Positions 63,395 to 64,000 of a stretch of DNA of 64,000 bases are shown one piece after another. Position 1 is the stretch's first letter. Each line of letters starts with the position of its first letter. Under the pieces are notes generated by a model. The model saw only the letters and a list, made by a program, of their open reading frames with translations. It made no database searches and was not told the origin of the DNA. Made by a program: the position numbers and the translations under genes. This stretch comes from Variovorax sp. PAMC 28711 (GTDB lineage Bacteria; Pseudomonadota; Gammaproteobacteria; Burkholderiales; Burkholderiaceae_C), in NCBI RefSeq assembly GCF_001577265.1, contig NZ_CP014517.1:2595001-2659000 (forward strand), given 5' to 3'.

Positions 63395-64000
63395 TCAGAA
63401 ACCCTCAAGCACGACCTTGCCTTGCGCCTTGCCGCTTTCGACCAGCGCGGCCACCTCGGCCACCTCGGCCAGCAGCTTGTCCTGCTCGGCCATGTCGGGC
63501 GTTTCGAAGCGCGAGCGAGTGAACATCAGTTTCCAGTGCAGCGAGAGGCACGTGGTCTTGAGCGGCATCACGTCGAGCGTCGGCATGTCGTCGATCACGC
63601 CGATCGCACCCTGGTGCTCGAGCGATCCGATGATCTGCGCGTAGTGCTGCGCCGTCCGCGTGAGGCTGGCGACGTAGTCGACCTCGCGCCATCCCGCAGC
63701 CTCCCGCTCTGGCCACGCCGAAGCGTTCGAAGAGCAGTTCCCAGGCGGTGATGGTGGTGAGCGGCAGGGCGGCGGCTTGCGCGTCGTCGAGGCTCTCCGG
63801 CGCCAGCGCGACGATGCGCTCGTCGACCGCGTGCAATTCGCTGTTGGCGCCGGGCCGGGTGATCGGGCCGGCGTAGTACACGCGGTCGCCGACGTTGAAG
63901 TGCTTCACCGCGCTGCCGATCGCCTCGACCGTGCCGACGGCGTCCCAGCCCAGCACCTTGGCCTGGCCGGCCTCGGGTGCCGCGTTCTTGCGCACCTTGG
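63395..64000 (-). pseudogene. Decayed zinc-type alcohol dehydrogenase/quinone reductase (cut by window edge)
   Basis: Two frames carry one interrupted gene. The 5' part, open to the window edge, encodes the catalytic domain of a ZADH-type protein (AKVLGWDAVGTVEAIG, VGDRVYYAGP, PLTTITAWELLFERFGV). Near 63695-63710 the frame changes and the C-terminal part continues as EVDYVASLTRTAQHYAQII...GAIGVIDDMPTLDVMPLKT...ESGKAQGKVVLEGF. The Rossmann NAD(P)-binding segment (GGAGGVGS region, roughly 80-100 residues in relatives) is missing at the junction. A further shortening near the end coincides with the tandem repeat GCCACCTCG x2 at about 63450. No functional enzyme is expected. The alternative is an assembly error. 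Confidence 0.75.

Overview
The window reads as a chromosomal segment of a high-GC betaproteobacterium of the order Burkholderiales, most likely family Comamonadaceae (Variovorax/Acidovorax-like). This rests on the sequences of the ribosomal and RNA polymerase proteins, the tRNA-Tyr-Gly-Thr-tuf-tRNA-Trp-secE-nusG-rplKAJL-rpoBC order, frequent 4-nt ATGA/GTGA overlaps, and T-poor coding sequence. The genus is inference; no database was searched.

Layout. (1) 1-10188: one arm of a type VI secretion (T6SS) locus. It holds the FHA protein TagH and phosphatase PppA on the plus strand, then, on the minus strand, two small tandem paralogs, hcp, tssC, tssB and tssA, an inverted tssJ, a very short TssM-like protein without a P-loop, and tssL. 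The other core genes (tssK, F, G, E, clpV, vgrG, full-length tssM) are not here and may lie upstream. (2) 10295-11686: an orphan LuxR-type response regulator and gph. (3) 11715-18038: a trp operon with a candidate leader peptide carrying Trp-Leu-Trp, then trpE, a degenerate GxxExxY protein, trpG, a threonine aldolase, trpD, trpC and ung. A convergent patatin follows. (4) 19273-33291: the tRNA-tuf-sec-rpl-rpo transcription/translation block, with candidate L1 and L10 leaders and a strong terminator after rpoC. (5) 33301-39113: a LemA-like protein, rsmB, a DUF4390 protein, an NtrY-like kinase, a short NtrX-like regulator without an AAA+ domain, and tRNA-Phe. (6) 39135-44521, minus: rep helicase, a glycosyltransferase-like protein, a small secreted protein, pldA and nadE, tightly packed. 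(7) 44637-49165, plus: a cardiolipin-synthase-like protein, a phytase/esterase-like lipoprotein and an AEC carrier. (8) 49167-53812: two exported proteins of unknown role, then a membrane Ser/Thr kinase coupled to an OmpA-type lipoprotein, with a possible short upstream ORF. (9) 53823-64000: priA, an origin-like gap, hemE, an MFS symporter, a redoxin, dsbD, a PQQ-type dehydrogenase and a decayed zinc-type alcohol dehydrogenase cut by the window edge.

Most genes are ordinary housekeeping. The parts worth following are the reduced TssM and tandem paralogs in the T6SS locus, the apparently leaderless trp leader peptide with a degenerate nuclease-like gene coupled between trpE and trpG, the priA upstream region with two DnaA-box 9-mers and three TTGTTGAT repeats, a short palindrome family seen twice, and the kinase/OmpA pair. 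I saw no insertion sequence, prophage, CRISPR array or rRNA.
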